64,000 bases of DNA from Prosthecobacter sp. (GCF_020439865.1 NZ_JAGRPF010000113.1:124001-188000); one strand, 5' to 3'; counted from the stretch's first letter, positions 24,465-34,048 are shown. The notes: generated from the sequence alone by a model not told the origin. Translations and numbers: made by a program.

Positions 24465-25721
24465 ATGACGCCGCCCAACAGTCTTATCGAAAAAGTCTTC
24501 TTCTGGGGGAGTCTGTCGCCGTATGTGCTCTACTTCATCGGTCTGGGGCCGGTCGCACCGTTGCTGCTGGCGTGGCCGCTGATTGTGCTGGCGTTTTTCA
24601 CGTGGCTGCGTGACGGCATCCGACCGCCGTTGCTTGCAGTGGTGTGGTGTCTGAGCTGCACGGGCATTTTGGTGGAGGAACTGCTGTCTCTCTACATGCA
24701 CGGGCTGGGGTTCAAACATATCCCGTGGTGGTTTCTGACCTATGCGCTGGGGGCCTTTTTGCCGCTGGTGGGCGGATTGATTCGCCCGGCGGTCATTGCC
24801 TCGGCTGCCACGCTGCTCGGTGTGCAGACGCTGATCTACTGCCTCGTCGCGTTCGTGCTGACCGGTGCTCAAATCCTGCCACTCATCGAGTACAAGGCGC
24901 TGATCCCCAGTTCTCTCTTTGGCAACAAAGAGCTGTTCAGCGTGCATTTCCTCGCACCAGCCTATCGCATCGACCAAGAGTGGAGGCTGGTGGCTTTCAC
25001 GCCCTATGCACCGTTCGCCGGAGCGATGGCGATCATGTTTCTCATGCTCACTTTGGTGGTCAAGAATTCGCTTCTGAAGTGGATCGGTGTCATCGGCTGG
25101 GTGCTTCTGCTGGTCTGCACCTATTCACGCATGGGCATGCTGGCCAGTTTCACCTGCGTCATGATCTATGTGATCGTTGGTTTTGGGCGGCGCTACTTTT
25201 TTCTCGCCACGGGGGCGGGCATTCTGGCGGTGGCCGCCCTGACCGGACCTCTGCTGAACTTCAGTGAGAAGGCGGCGTCAGCCGTGCACTCGGCGCGGCT
25301 CAATTCTTCGCAGGACCGCGAGAACCTGCGCGCGATCGCTTTTGAAAACTGGCTGTATGGTGATCGTGCGGTGCTGGGGGCGGGAGAAACTGTTCCCGGC
25401 AGCCAGATCGTCAATCAGGTGTACATCGGCGATCTCGACTCGCTGGGGGCAATGCTGTTTTTACGTGGTGCGGTGGGTTTCTGCTTCACGGTAGCGCCCA
25501 TTTTGTTCACCTGGGTGTTTGGCATGAGCGGAGGTACGCATCCGTACTATCGTGGTGTTCTGTGCATTGCCACGGCGCTGATGTTTTATTCATACTCCCA
25601 GTCGCTCAAGGACCTGTTCGTGTACTTCTGGCCAATTTTTGTTTTCATCGGCGCGGTGGCGTTTCGTGACCGTGATCGTGTTTCCTCTCCTGTTTTGCAA
25701 CCCGCGCTCCTCACCCCATGA
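24465..25721 (+). CDS. O-antigen ligase/Wzy-like exopolysaccharide polymerase
   Basis: 418 residues from ATG 24465, about ten to twelve predicted membrane helices. A large periplasmic loop lies at about residues 140-180 (after LIEYKALIPSSLFGNKELFS) and a long loop follows near 270-330 containing RENLRAIAFENWLYGDRAVLG. That arrangement, with an R near the helix start in STYSRMGMLASF-like segment CTYSRMGMLASFTC, is typical of O-antigen ligases and Wzy polymerases. It begins the forward arm of the polysaccharide locus; the stop overlaps the next start as ATGA. A role in polymerising lipid-linked repeats is inferred; ligation to a lipid is the alternative. Confidence 0.8.
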   Translation: MTPPNSLIEKVFFWGSLSPYVLYFIGLGPVAPLLLAWPLIVLAFFTWLRDGIRPPLLAVVWCLSCTGILVEELLSLYMHGLGFKHIPWWFLTYALGAFLPLVGGLIRPAVIASAATLLGVQTLIYCLVAFVLTGAQILPLIEYKALIPSSLFGNKELFSVHFLAPAYRIDQEWRLVAFTPYAPFAGAMAIMFLMLTLVVKNSLLKWIGVIGWVLLLVCTYSRMGMLASFTCVMIYVIVGFGRRYFFLATGAGILAVAALTGPLLNFSEKAASAVHSARLNSSQDRENLRAIAFENWLYGDRAVLGAGETVPGSQIVNQVYIGDLDSLGAMLFLRGAVGFCFTVAPILFTWVFGMSGGTHPYYRGVLCIATALMFYSYSQSLKDLFVYFWPIFVFIGAVAFRDRDRVSSPVLQPALLTP

Positions 25722-26983
25722 AATTGATTCGTCTCACCATCATTCTCACCGTCTGGCTCGCGCTGGGCCTGGTCGGCGGCTGGGTGGCCTACCAGCAGAT
25801 TACGGGCAAATACGTCAGCGAAGGCGAGGTGGCGCTCATCAGCGAGACGCTGTCCTCCACCGGACTGGCGCAGTTTGCGCGAGTTTCGCTCATGGGCAGC
25901 GTGGACCGCGAGCTGGCGGCGCAGACATTCCAGTCTTTGCGCGTACGTGAGCGTGCGGCCAAGACTGTCGGCGGTATCACCGCCACGCAAATCGCCGACG
26001 ATCTGAATGTGAAGACACGCGACACCTCGGCCATCATTTCCATCAAGATGGCGGCTGACTCGCCGAAGCGCGCGGCGGCCATTGCCGATGCGTTGATCGA
26101 CGAGGCCATCCGTGTGGACGCCGAAAAGCGTGAGACTACGGCGCGCAACGCACTGGAGGCGCTGAGCACGCGTCTGGTGGAGGTGCGCAAGGAGCTGGAC
26201 GACGTGAACGCCCGCATTCTTCAGTTCAACATCGACAAAGGCATCATGATCAGCGACGAAAACGAACGTCAGCAGGCGATCACAATGGCCATCGCCGATT
26301 CTGAGCGGCGGCTGGCGGAACTGCAGGTGGAGCAGAACGCTCTCAAAAGCCGTCTCCAGCAGGCGGCGGATCTGATCGCCGCATTCAACAGCAAGGGGGA
26401 GCTGCCCAGCGGCTTTGAGTTTGATGATCAGGAGCGCAACTACACGCTCTCCGAGGCACGTCGCAAGCTCCTGGACCAGGAGTCACAGCTCGCATCGTTG
26501 AAGAGCCGCTACGGCTCGGAGAATCCAAATACCCAGGCGGCGCAGGCGGAGGTGGAAACCACCAAGCGCGCCATCTCGGACACGCTCGCCATGCAGCGTG
26601 TGCGCCTCGCTTCGCGGCTGAAGGACAATGAGGAGGCGGTGAAGTACTTTCAGGCGAAACTTGCCGCCACTGAGGAAAATGCGCGCAAGACGGACATCTC
26701 GCTCGATCCTGTTTATGTGGGGCTCAAGTCACAGCGTGACGCCCTGCAGGGCTCGTTGAGCCAGCTTTCCACGCGCTTCACCGAGCTGTCCGTCTATGCG
26801 GCGGCAAGGCCGGTGACGATGCAGCGCTTTTCCGACCCCTACGTGCCGGAGGGGCGTTCGAAACTGAAGATCGTGAGCGCTCTTGCTGTCGGCCTGTTTG
26901 TAGGCGGTTTCTTTGGCCTGATGCATTGTGTGCTAAGTGCCGGTCTGGTCTCCAAACTTCAAACCTATGTGGCGGGCAGGTAA
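25718..26983 (+). CDS. Polysaccharide chain-length determinant (PCP/Wzz-type), first copy
   Basis: 421 residues. An N-terminal membrane helix (about 5-27) and a second at about 388-412 flank a long periplasmic domain with extended coiled coils (about 125-215 and 265-340, with KRETTARNALEALSTRL and AEVETTKRAISDTLAMQRVR). This is the polysaccharide co-polymerase layout. It has no C-terminal Walker A or tyrosine cluster, so it is not a Wzc-type tyrosine kinase. The start overlaps the polymerase stop (ATGA) and the stop overlaps the next PCP start. It should set polymer length and bridge polymerase and outer-membrane export. Confidence 0.85.
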   Translation: MKLIRLTIILTVWLALGLVGGWVAYQQITGKYVSEGEVALISETLSSTGLAQFARVSLMGSVDRELAAQTFQSLRVRERAAKTVGGITATQIADDLNVKTRDTSAIISIKMAADSPKRAAAIADALIDEAIRVDAEKRETTARNALEALSTRLVEVRKELDDVNARILQFNIDKGIMISDENERQQAITMAIADSERRLAELQVEQNALKSRLQQAADLIAAFNSKGELPSGFEFDDQERNYTLSEARRKLLDQESQLASLKSRYGSENPNTQAAQAEVETTKRAISDTLAMQRVRLASRLKDNEEAVKYFQAKLAATEENARKTDISLDPVYVGLKSQRDALQGSLSQLSTRFTELSVYAAARPVTMQRFSDPYVPEGRSKLKIVSALAVGLFVGGFFGLMHCVLSAGLVSKLQTYVAGR

Positions 26984-28217
26984 GACAAGTCTCCTTGCAT
27001 GGAGCGTGACCATGGTGGTGCTCGTCATCACCGTGTCGGTCATCTGGTTCGCGCCAAAAAGCTGGCTGGCGCAGGCGCGTGCGGAGATCAGTCCGCTGGA
27101 TGTCGCACCCACGGGCATGGCCGGTTTTGTGCGCGTGGACTTCGCCTATGGCAACCGCATGCTGCCTCAGGAGATGGTGGCGCGCATGACCAGCAGCGGC
27201 ACGCTGCGCCGTGCGCTTCAAAAACTCGGCTGGCCGGATGACGAGGCGGGCATGGACAAGGCGGCGGATTCGGTGATGGCGCATCTTGTGCCGGGCAGCA
27301 CCGTCATCGAAGTACTGGCGCGCAGTGACAAGCGCGACGACGCCCTGGCCTTGGTGGCGGCAGTCCTGGAGGTGCAGGATGACATCCGCCGCGAAATGCG
27401 CGGCGACCTTGCACAGCAGTTGCTCGGAGTGCTGGACAAGGCCGCGGCTGATCTGGGCAGAGAGCGCCATGAGCTCGCAGAAAAACTGGTGAAGATGGAT
27501 GTGCATCTGCCGGTCGATTACTCGGCCTTTGTCATTAAGATGGAATCGACGCTCGCCGACATCACCGAGCAGCGCATGCGGCTGGCCGGCATCCTGCGCC
27601 GGATCGAAACACTGACGGGTGAAGGCAGGGAGACTGCCAGAGGCAGTGTCGAGGAGGAACTCTTCGCCACCAACGCCGGTTACGCCAACCTGCGTGCTCG
27701 TCTGGGAGCCAAGCAGGCTCAGATGGCCCGCGTCACGACCACCCAGGGGACAAGCAGCAAGGACTATGAGCAGACAGCTTCCGAGGTGCGGGCGCTGGAG
27801 GACGAACTGAGGCAGTTTGTCTCCGGCGCGGCGGCCCAGTATCGTTCGCAGATGCAGGCGTTGGATCAATCTGCGGAGGAGATCGAAAGACGTATGAAGA
27901 CACGGGAAGAGGCACTCTCTGCTGCGCGTGCCACGCTGCTTTCGCCGGAATATGAGTCCCTGCAGCTGCGCGCGGAGATGATCCGGGAGCAGCTCAAGCA
28001 GATCGCATTGCGCCGGGCTGAGATTCAGACCTACCAGCAGCTTCATCAAACGGCGCTGCGAGTGGTGGTGCCGCCTGAAGTCGGAGCCGCACCGGAGGAC
28101 CGCTTTCGTGGAGCACGCGTCGTTTTTGCCGTGTTTGGGGCTCTGTTTATCGGTCTGTCCCTGACCACCATTCTTCACCACCGTTCCGCACCGCCGCCTG
28201 GGGAGGCTTTCATCTGA
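26967..28217 (+). CDS. Second polysaccharide chain-length determinant-like (PCP) protein
   Basis: 416 residues from ATG 26967 (MWRAGKTSLLAWSVTMVVLV), overlapping the previous gene by 17 bases; a GTG at 26937 would add ten residues. TM helices at about 13-36 and 385-405 flank a helical periplasmic domain with coiled coils (RERHELAEKLVKMD, KMESTLADITEQRMRLAGIL, QALDQSAEEIERRMKTREEA). It is the same architecture as the first PCP but divergent in sequence. No kinase domain is present. Two PCP genes in tandem could form a hetero-oligomer or the second could regulate the first. No partner kinase exists in the window. Confidence 0.78.
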   Translation: MWRAGKTSLLAWSVTMVVLVITVSVIWFAPKSWLAQARAEISPLDVAPTGMAGFVRVDFAYGNRMLPQEMVARMTSSGTLRRALQKLGWPDDEAGMDKAADSVMAHLVPGSTVIEVLARSDKRDDALALVAAVLEVQDDIRREMRGDLAQQLLGVLDKAAADLGRERHELAEKLVKMDVHLPVDYSAFVIKMESTLADITEQRMRLAGILRRIETLTGEGRETARGSVEEELFATNAGYANLRARLGAKQAQMARVTTTQGTSSKDYEQTASEVRALEDELRQFVSGAAAQYRSQMQALDQSAEEIERRMKTREEALSAARATLLSPEYESLQLRAEMIREQLKQIALRRAEIQTYQQLHQTALRVVVPPEVGAAPEDRFRGARVVFAVFGALFIGLSLTTILHHRSAPPPGEAFI

Positions 28218-28233
28218 AACCTACTTCTTCCTT

Positions 28234-29163
28234 ATGGACACCCCGCTCGTTTCAGTCGTCATTCCCTGCTACAACATGGAACCGTATCTGGCGCAGACGC
28301 TGGATTCGGTGATCGGTCAGACCTACAAGAACCTGGAGATCATCGTCGTCGATGATGGTTCGAAGGACGGCACCACCGATGTGGCGCGTGACTATGAAAA
28401 GCGTGATCCGCGGGTGAAGCTGCTCGTGCAGGCCAACAAGGGCGCGTCTGCAGCGCGCAATCACGGTCTGGACCATGCCAAAGGAAAATACATCGCCCTT
28501 ACCGACGGTGATGACTGGTGGGCGCCAGCCAAGATCGAAAAGCACGTCGCGCACCTGGAGAATGATCCCGGCGTCGGCTGCAGCTACTCCGCCACGCAGT
28601 TCGTCTCGCTCGACGGCAGGCTGCTGCACTGTCGCTTTCCGAAGACCCAAAACCTTAGCGACTATTACCTCTACTGCCGCAATCCGATCACGAACGGCTC
28701 AACCCCCGTGTTCCGTCGCGAAGTCTTCGACGAGCATCGCTTTGACGAAGACAAGCCGCGCAACAACGACGTGGACTGCTGGCTGCGCATCTGTTTCACG
28801 CCGCCGCGGAAATGGAAGCTCGAAGGCATCAACGAGGCGCTCACGTTTTATCGGGTCACTCCCGGCAGTCTGTCTGACAAGCTGGACAAGCACTACGACG
28901 CCTGCCTGCACACCTGGCGGAAGTCGTATCAGTACGCGCCCGACATCGCAAAGAAGTTTGCGAAACTGGCGGAGGCCTTTCAGTTGCGGAACTATGCGCG
29001 CCGCGCCTTTTCCATGCGCCAGGCCGCCGACTGCCGCCGCTTCATGTGGCAGGCCATGAAGACCGACATGCGCATGTTTCTCTATGAGCCGCTAATGACC
29101 GCCGCCACCCTCGCCGCCGCGCTGCTCGTTCCCCTTGTTCCCGGAGGAAAGAAAAAGTCATGA
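28234..29163 (+). CDS. GT2-family glycosyltransferase
   Basis: 309 residues. The N-terminal GT-A fold shows VSVVIPCYNMEPYLAQTLDS, the nucleotide-binding VVDDGSKDGTTDVARDYEKR and the metal-binding DGDD of LTDGDDWWAPAKIE at about 88-94. The C-terminus is hydrophobic (about 285-305, AALLVPLVPGG), suggesting membrane association. It transfers a sugar from a nucleotide donor to the growing lipid-linked repeat unit on the cytoplasmic side. Donor and linkage cannot be read. The stop overlaps the start of the next glycosyltransferase as ATGA. Confidence 0.9.
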   Translation: MDTPLVSVVIPCYNMEPYLAQTLDSVIGQTYKNLEIIVVDDGSKDGTTDVARDYEKRDPRVKLLVQANKGASAARNHGLDHAKGKYIALTDGDDWWAPAKIEKHVAHLENDPGVGCSYSATQFVSLDGRLLHCRFPKTQNLSDYYLYCRNPITNGSTPVFRREVFDEHRFDEDKPRNNDVDCWLRICFTPPRKWKLEGINEALTFYRVTPGSLSDKLDKHYDACLHTWRKSYQYAPDIAKKFAKLAEAFQLRNYARRAFSMRQAADCRRFMWQAMKTDMRMFLYEPLMTAATLAAALLVPLVPGGKKKS

Positions 29164-29921
29164 AGCACCGGCTGCCCACCCTCACCATTCTCGACATCCC
29201 AATCGTGTGTGCGACGGAGGCGGAGGCGATCGCGGAGATCCAGTATCTGACGGAGCTGGGAGGGCAGGCGCTGGTGATCTATGTGAACGCGCACACGCTG
29301 GAACTGACGACGGAGGATCCCGAATATCGCAAGATCGTGCAGGAGGCTGCGATCGTGATGAACGACGGCATCGGTGTGTCCTTGGCGGCGAAGATCGTGG
29401 GCGGGCGGTCGTTTCCGGCGAATCTGAACGGCACTGACCTGACGCCGTTGATCCTGAAAATGGCGGCGGAGCAGGGCTGGCGTGTCTTTTTGCTGGGAGG
29501 CGTGCCCGGCGTGGCGGAGAAGGCGGCTGCGAAGTTTGTCGCGGACAATCCCACGTTGGAGATCAGCGGGACGCACGCGGGGTTCTTCAAAGAGGAGGAA
29601 TTGGACAACTTGTTGCAGAGGATTCGCGATGCGCGGACAGACGTGCTGATCGTTGGCATGGGCAATCCGGTGCAGGAGCGCTGGCTGGCGTGCAATCAGG
29701 CGCGGGCAGGTGCGAGACTGGGAGTTGGTGTCGGGGCGTTTCTTGATTTCTCGGCGGGCATGTTTCCACGTGCACCGTTGTGGGTGCAGAAGATCAAGCT
29801 CGAGTGGCTCTACCGCATGTCACGTGAGCCGAGACGTTTGTGGAAGCGCTATCTGATCGAAGGGCCTTTGTTTTTGATTCACGTCGTTCAGGACGCGGTC
29901 AAGCAGCGCCGGGCCAGATGA
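29160..29921 (+). CDS. WecG/TagA/CpsF-family glycosyltransferase (GT26)
   Basis: 253 residues. GT26 marks are LDIPIVCATEAEAIAEIQYL, VIYVNAHTLEL, the acidic motif MNDGIGVSLAAKIVGG with D69, GWRVFLLGGVPGVAEKAAAK and GMGNPVQERWLA near 163-174, matching the family G.PkQE segment. Members transfer ManNAcA or glucosyl residues to undecaprenyl-linked sugars (WecG, TagA, GumM). Its product would be an early step in repeat-unit assembly. It is the last gene of the forward arm; the convergent acyltransferase gene ends 46 bases away with no evident hairpin between. Confidence 0.88.
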   Translation: MKHRLPTLTILDIPIVCATEAEAIAEIQYLTELGGQALVIYVNAHTLELTTEDPEYRKIVQEAAIVMNDGIGVSLAAKIVGGRSFPANLNGTDLTPLILKMAAEQGWRVFLLGGVPGVAEKAAAKFVADNPTLEISGTHAGFFKEEELDNLLQRIRDARTDVLIVGMGNPVQERWLACNQARAGARLGVGVGAFLDFSAGMFPRAPLWVQKIKLEWLYRMSREPRRLWKRYLIEGPLFLIHVVQDAVKQRRAR

Positions 29922-29967
29922 GCGGCATAAGAAGAATGCATCAAGTTTTTGTGTGCCGGCTTGGTCT

Positions 29968-31080
29968 CTAGCTGGAAAATCTTTTCTTCAGCCTGAGAAA
30001 GAACGACTCGTAGTAATTGAAGCTCAACCAAGCCGCAGTGAAGGCGATTCCTGAGGCCAGTGCGAACAAAGTGAGCGAATTGTTGATATGCAGTTTGGAC
30101 AGGATTTTGGCGGCAAGATTCATGCACAGCATGTGCATCAAGTACATACCATAGCTCACTTTGCCAATTGCTTGGGCTGGTCCGAATTTCAACAGGGCGG
30201 ACAGGCTATTGTCCTCGCGAATGACGCACGACGTCACCAGCCCCGCCATGGCCATGGCGATGGGGATTTCATGCAGTTCCGGCAAAGCTGCCAGCACGAG
30301 AACGGCCCCCGCCCATGCCAGGCTCGCGTATCTGGGGTAGGCGAATTTTGAGGCGATGCGGAAGCCGGCCGGGGAATGGAGCAGGTGGGCTGCAAGCACC
30401 CCCAGACAGATCGGTGTGGAGATACTGTCCAGAACTGTGAGCGGAAATGAATTCGTCCCCAGTGCGCTGTTCAAAAGTCCTGATGAAGCGGCGATGCTCG
30501 TCGCCACCAAGACGCACATGGCGACCACTGCCAGGCTACGCCCCTTGAACGCCTTTTCGATAAAGGGCCAGAACAGGTAAAACTGTTCTTCAGTGGCAAG
30601 AGACCACGCGAAGTAGAAAATGACACGACCGTCCAGCTGGACAAACCAGTTCGAAGTGTAGCTCGCAAAATAGGGCAGGTTGTCATAAAATTGCTTCCCG
30701 GCACTCGTGTGGCGGTCGAGCACCCAGACCGCGGTCACATAAACGAGCAGTACCGAGTAGTAGAGCGGGAATATGCGCAGCGAGCGCCGCATGTAGAACC
30801 GACGCAGCGAGAACTCGCCGTGCTCCCGCAATTCGCGGAGAATGAGCGTGGTGATCAGGAAACCGCTGATGGCAAAAAACAGGCTGACACCCAGATGACC
30901 TCGATCCAACAGGCCGGTTCTGTCCGTATGTCCGTGATGCCGCCAGGCATGATGCCAGACAACTGCGAGAATGCTCAAGCAGCGGAGTCCGTCGAGAGAA
31001 CCAAAAAAACGAACTTCCAGAAACCTTTGATGATTCACATCGGTGAAACCGTTCGGCGGAGGAGAAGGGGACGCGCCCAT
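29968..31080 (-). CDS. Acyltransferase family 3 (OafA-like) membrane protein
   Basis: 370 residues with about ten predicted membrane helices. The family signature is near the N-terminus: FFGSLDGLRCLSILAVVWHH, with the catalytic H-H pair in VVWHHAWRHHG, and the R of RSLRIFPLYY further on. Members O-acetylate or succinylate surface polysaccharides in the inner membrane. No C-terminal SGNH domain is present, so it is the short type. It is the last gene of the reverse arm and probably decorates the polymer. A 172-base spacer separates it from the pyruvyltransferase gene. Confidence 0.9.
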   Translation of the reverse strand: MGASPSPPPNGFTDVNHQRFLEVRFFGSLDGLRCLSILAVVWHHAWRHHGHTDRTGLLDRGHLGVSLFFAISGFLITTLILRELREHGEFSLRRFYMRRSLRIFPLYYSVLLVYVTAVWVLDRHTSAGKQFYDNLPYFASYTSNWFVQLDGRVIFYFAWSLATEEQFYLFWPFIEKAFKGRSLAVVAMCVLVATSIAASSGLLNSALGTNSFPLTVLDSISTPICLGVLAAHLLHSPAGFRIASKFAYPRYASLAWAGAVLVLAALPELHEIPIAMAMAGLVTSCVIREDNSLSALLKFGPAQAIGKVSYGMYLMHMLCMNLAAKILSKLHINNSLTLFALASGIAFTAAWLSFNYYESFFLRLKKRFSS

Positions 31081-31252
31081 GTCCGAACACTAGCGTTTCA
31101 AGCTCTCCAACCAAATGAAATAACAAGCATTTGCCCAGTCAGTTTATTTATGGTGATTAAGCCTGCTGCGCGGAATAAGTGAACGAGCGCGGAACAGCCC
31201 GGCGAGCGCCAATGGCGTGATCAGACACCAAAACGCAGCCTGCAGGATGCTG

Positions 31253-32287
31253 CTATGTTAATGATGCCAGAATGGCGGCCCGCAATGCGTCACGTGCGGA
31301 CTGGAGACTCGCCGGAGCCGTGGAGTCGGACATCAAGTCGGTACGTTGGTCGATGCCGAGGAGGCGCTCGCCAAGTTTCAGCTCTTTGAACGCGTCGATG
31401 ATCTTGTGATCTTTGGTCGGATCACAGACGGCCCAGGCGTTGGCTCCGAGGCAGAGGGAGGTGAGTGCCACATGGAGGCGGTTTGAGAGGATGAGCGATG
31501 AACCGCGGTAAGTGTGGGCGAGATTGCCGAGGGTGACCTCGGCCAGAGAGGTTCCGAGGCCCATGGCGTTGAGTTCTGCTGCGACGGCACGCACGCAGGC
31601 TTCATCCCGTTCCACCTGCCACGTGAGGGTGATCGGCAGCGAGTGCTGTCTTGCATAGTGGGCCGCCAATTCAGCGACCTGCTTCACGAATGCCGGACGT
31701 TTCTCCTCCGGGTAATAGTCGAAACGAAAAGAGACGATGAGTCCGTGTTTGCCGGTTGCCGGCGGTTCTTTGCCGAAGAGCAGGACGATGAGATCAGGTG
31801 CACATGAAATGTTTCTCTGGTTCTGAAACATTCGGACGCGTTCGAGACTGCCCTGATCGCGCACCAGGGTGTGGTGGGAGATCAGCACAAGAATCTTTTC
31901 CAGCAGTGCTCCCAGGCCCGTGTTGTGCGGAATGGATTTTCCGAGCCGCATGTAGCGCACACCGAGCAGGCGGTAATAAAAGGCAAAAACGACGGGAACC
32001 ACATGCCGCCAGCCCGCTTTGCCGGCATGTCCGGGAGGGGCGATGATGACATCGAAGTACTTTCGGCAGAGGAGCAGCTTCAAATAGTAGCCGAGATCAC
32101 GTCGGGTTGAAAAGATGACTGGCGAAGGGACATCGGCTGTCACGGCCTCACGAAACTTATAGGAGACACCGGAGACATCAAAGAGCATGCAGTCTGCTCT
32201 TTCGGCCAGAAGATCGATGAGCAGTTTGTTGATCAGCAGGTCGCCCAGATTGGAGTCCTGAGTCTTCATCAAGTACAGGACTCTCAT
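31253..32287 (-). CDS. Polysaccharide pyruvyl transferase family protein
   Basis: 344 residues (MRVLYLMKTQDSNLGDLLIN). The family attaches pyruvate ketals to sugars of exopolysaccharides using phosphoenolpyruvate. Visible marks are SNLGDLLINKLLIDLLAERA near the N-terminus, MRLGKSIPHNTG, VRDQGSLERVRM, and the C-terminal LAHTYRGSSLILSNRLHVAL, where the HxxSNRLH region corresponds to the conserved R-x-H motif of the group. The start overlaps the stop of the flippase gene upstream (ATGA). It would add negative charge to the polymer. Acceptor sugar is unknown. Confidence 0.88.
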   Translation of the reverse strand: MRVLYLMKTQDSNLGDLLINKLLIDLLAERADCMLFDVSGVSYKFREAVTADVPSPVIFSTRRDLGYYLKLLLCRKYFDVIIAPPGHAGKAGWRHVVPVVFAFYYRLLGVRYMRLGKSIPHNTGLGALLEKILVLISHHTLVRDQGSLERVRMFQNQRNISCAPDLIVLLFGKEPPATGKHGLIVSFRFDYYPEEKRPAFVKQVAELAAHYARQHSLPITLTWQVERDEACVRAVAAELNAMGLGTSLAEVTLGNLAHTYRGSSLILSNRLHVALTSLCLGANAWAVCDPTKDHKIIDAFKELKLGERLLGIDQRTDLMSDSTAPASLQSARDALRAAILASLT

Positions 32288-33585
32288 GGCGTGCGGAGAA
32301 TTTTGAAGGTGGCGGGAAGGTTGAAGAAAATCATGTCCACCGTGGCCAGCATGATGAAGGCGTTCGTGGCCCCCCAGCCGGTGAACGCAAACGCGGCAAC
32401 ACCGAACGCAGCGAGGCTCGTGACGGAAGTGACGAGCAGGAACCGCCGCTCATGCATGCCGATGAGAAAATAGGCGCCCCAGTATTTGATCAGAAGGCTG
32501 GCGAGAAAATACGCCCCGCTGATCACGTGCCAGCGGTTTACCAGCAGCCCATGGCCAAACAACAGGCTGCTGCCGCGGCTGATCAGCGCATCAGGAAACA
32601 CCGCTACGATCAGCGGAGTGGCGCTGAGCAGCACGGTTATGAGATAGGCGCGGCGGATCCATGCACCCTGGTGTTGTTCCAGGGCCTGTTTGATGGCGGG
32701 GATCATCGGGCCAAAGATGAGTGTGGCGGAGTTGCGGATGAGCAGGGAGATGCTCATCAGCGCCGAATAAATTGCCAGATCAGCGGCCCCCGATTTGGAG
32801 TCCAGAATAAACTTCAGCAGTTCGCGCGGGAGATTGGAGGAAAACTCAAAGATGAGGTAGATCGAGCCGCCGAAGAAGAGCGTCTTACAGATCTCCATCT
32901 GAACGGCCCCTTCGCGGATGCGGTAGTTCGACCTGAGCTCGCGCAGACTGTAGAAGTACAGCGGCAGTGTCTGAACCAGACAGGTGATGGTGATGAGAAA
33001 CCAGATCCTGGGATAGAACGGAAACAGCAGGAGCATGGCGGCGGCCAGCGCGTTGCCGAGGCCGTTGTAGAGGTAGGACCGGTGCGCCTGCAGAGCTGCG
33101 GTCTCAATGCGGATGAAGGAGTTGCACTCCGCACGCATGACCAGGCTGAGTGCAAACATGAGGAGCCCCAGAAGGTGCTCCTGCACAGAGGATCTTACCG
33201 ACCCTGCGAAGCTGGGGGACAGAAAGGTGAAAAGCGAGGCTCCTACCGCACCAATGACCGATACGTAAAAGGTGAGCGTGAGCGAGGTGCGGATCACATC
33301 CGAGTTCTTGTGATCGAGCCTGGTGCCGGAGAGCAGGGAGGTCAGGTTTGGTCCACCAAACACCTGCGCGGGGGATTGCAGGATGAAGAGTGCGATGAAC
33401 AGGGAATACAACCCGTAGCCATCTGCTCCGAGGTGGCGGATGGCCAGGGGAATGGAGGCCAGTTGCAGCACCGCGCCCAGGGCCTTGCTCACCAGGCCGG
33501 AGGAGATGACCTTCACGAACACCCTGCCATGCACATGCAGGGAGGCGTCAGCGCCAGCCGGGTTGGGTTCCATACGTTCTGGCAT
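32284..33585 (-). CDS. MOP-superfamily polysaccharide flippase (Wzx-like), second of two
   Basis: 433 residues with about 12 predicted membrane helices (for example SKALGAVLQLASIPLAIRHL, LYSLFIALFILQ, and FITLIGMHERRFLLVTSVTS-type helices near the end). The organisation is typical of Wzx/RfbX transporters that turn undecaprenyl-linked repeat units across the inner membrane. A second, longer flippase gene (36339-37880) is in the same locus, so one may serve another polymer or a modified intermediate. An alternative ATG at 33573 would shorten the product by four residues. The gene is separated from the upstream receiver gene by a 67-base gap holding a small hairpin. Confidence 0.82.
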   Translation of the reverse strand: MPERMEPNPAGADASLHVHGRVFVKVISSGLVSKALGAVLQLASIPLAIRHLGADGYGLYSLFIALFILQSPAQVFGGPNLTSLLSGTRLDHKNSDVIRTSLTLTFYVSVIGAVGASLFTFLSPSFAGSVRSSVQEHLLGLLMFALSLVMRAECNSFIRIETAALQAHRSYLYNGLGNALAAAMLLLFPFYPRIWFLITITCLVQTLPLYFYSLRELRSNYRIREGAVQMEICKTLFFGGSIYLIFEFSSNLPRELLKFILDSKSGAADLAIYSALMSISLLIRNSATLIFGPMIPAIKQALEQHQGAWIRRAYLITVLLSATPLIVAVFPDALISRGSSLLFGHGLLVNRWHVISGAYFLASLLIKYWGAYFLIGMHERRFLLVTSVTSLAAFGVAAFAFTGWGATNAFIMLATVDMIFFNLPATFKILRTP

Positions 33586-33610
33586 CGAAATGGCGGTGGT
33601 GCAGATTCCA

Positions 33611-33626
33611 GGCGGCGTTCGCCGCC
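33611..33626. repeat. Short GC-rich hairpin between receiver and flippase genes
   Basis: GGCGGC, four-base loop GTTC, GCCGCC (or seven pairs with a two-base loop). It lies in the 67-base gap between the receiver gene and the flippase in the same operon. It could set relative expression by partial termination or message stability. No T tract follows on either strand. Confidence 0.35.
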
Positions 33627-33652
33627 GGGTGGGGACAAGGCGCTGAACCTGG

Positions 33653-34048
33653 CTACTTGGGCAGATGTTTTTCGATGAACTCGATCATCTGGTCGGTCGT
33701 GGCGGGTTTAGCAAGGAAGGGGAAGCCGCTGATGATGCCGCCGTGTGCGTGCAACTCAGCCTCGCGCACCGTCGCAGTGTGAAAGACGACGGCAATGTGC
33801 TTGAGCCGCGAATCATTCTTCAGACGATAGATGATGTCCGCACCGTCGAGATCAGGCATCATGACGTCCAGCACGACGAGGTCGGGAACGAAGTCCATGA
33901 TACTGTCGAGCGCCTTGAGCGAGTCGTTCTGCTCACGGACCTCATAGCGGCCCGTGTCTTCCAGGTTCATGGCCATGAGGCTGGTGATGAACGGTTCGTC
34001 ATCAATGAGCAGGATCTTCTTCTTCGCAGAATCGGGAGAGTCGCTCAT
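33653..34048 (-). CDS. Single-domain response regulator in the EPS operon
   Basis: 131 residues. A receiver domain only: D16/D17 acidic pair (LLIDDEPF), phosphoacceptor D61 (VVLDVMMPDLDG), T93-type switch residue in FHTATV and the lysine of LAKPATTDQM. No output domain. It directly follows the histidine kinase gene with an ATGA overlap, so the two are a cognate pair by position. Since there is no DNA-binding domain, the signal would have to reach a target by protein contact or a relay. It sits inside the polysaccharide operon between the kinase and a flippase. Confidence 0.9.
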   Translation of the reverse strand: MSDSPDSAKKKILLIDDEPFITSLMAMNLEDTGRYEVREQNDSLKALDSIMDFVPDLVVLDVMMPDLDGADIIYRLKNDSRLKHIAVVFHTATVREAELHAHGGIISGFPFLAKPATTDQMIEFIEKHLPK

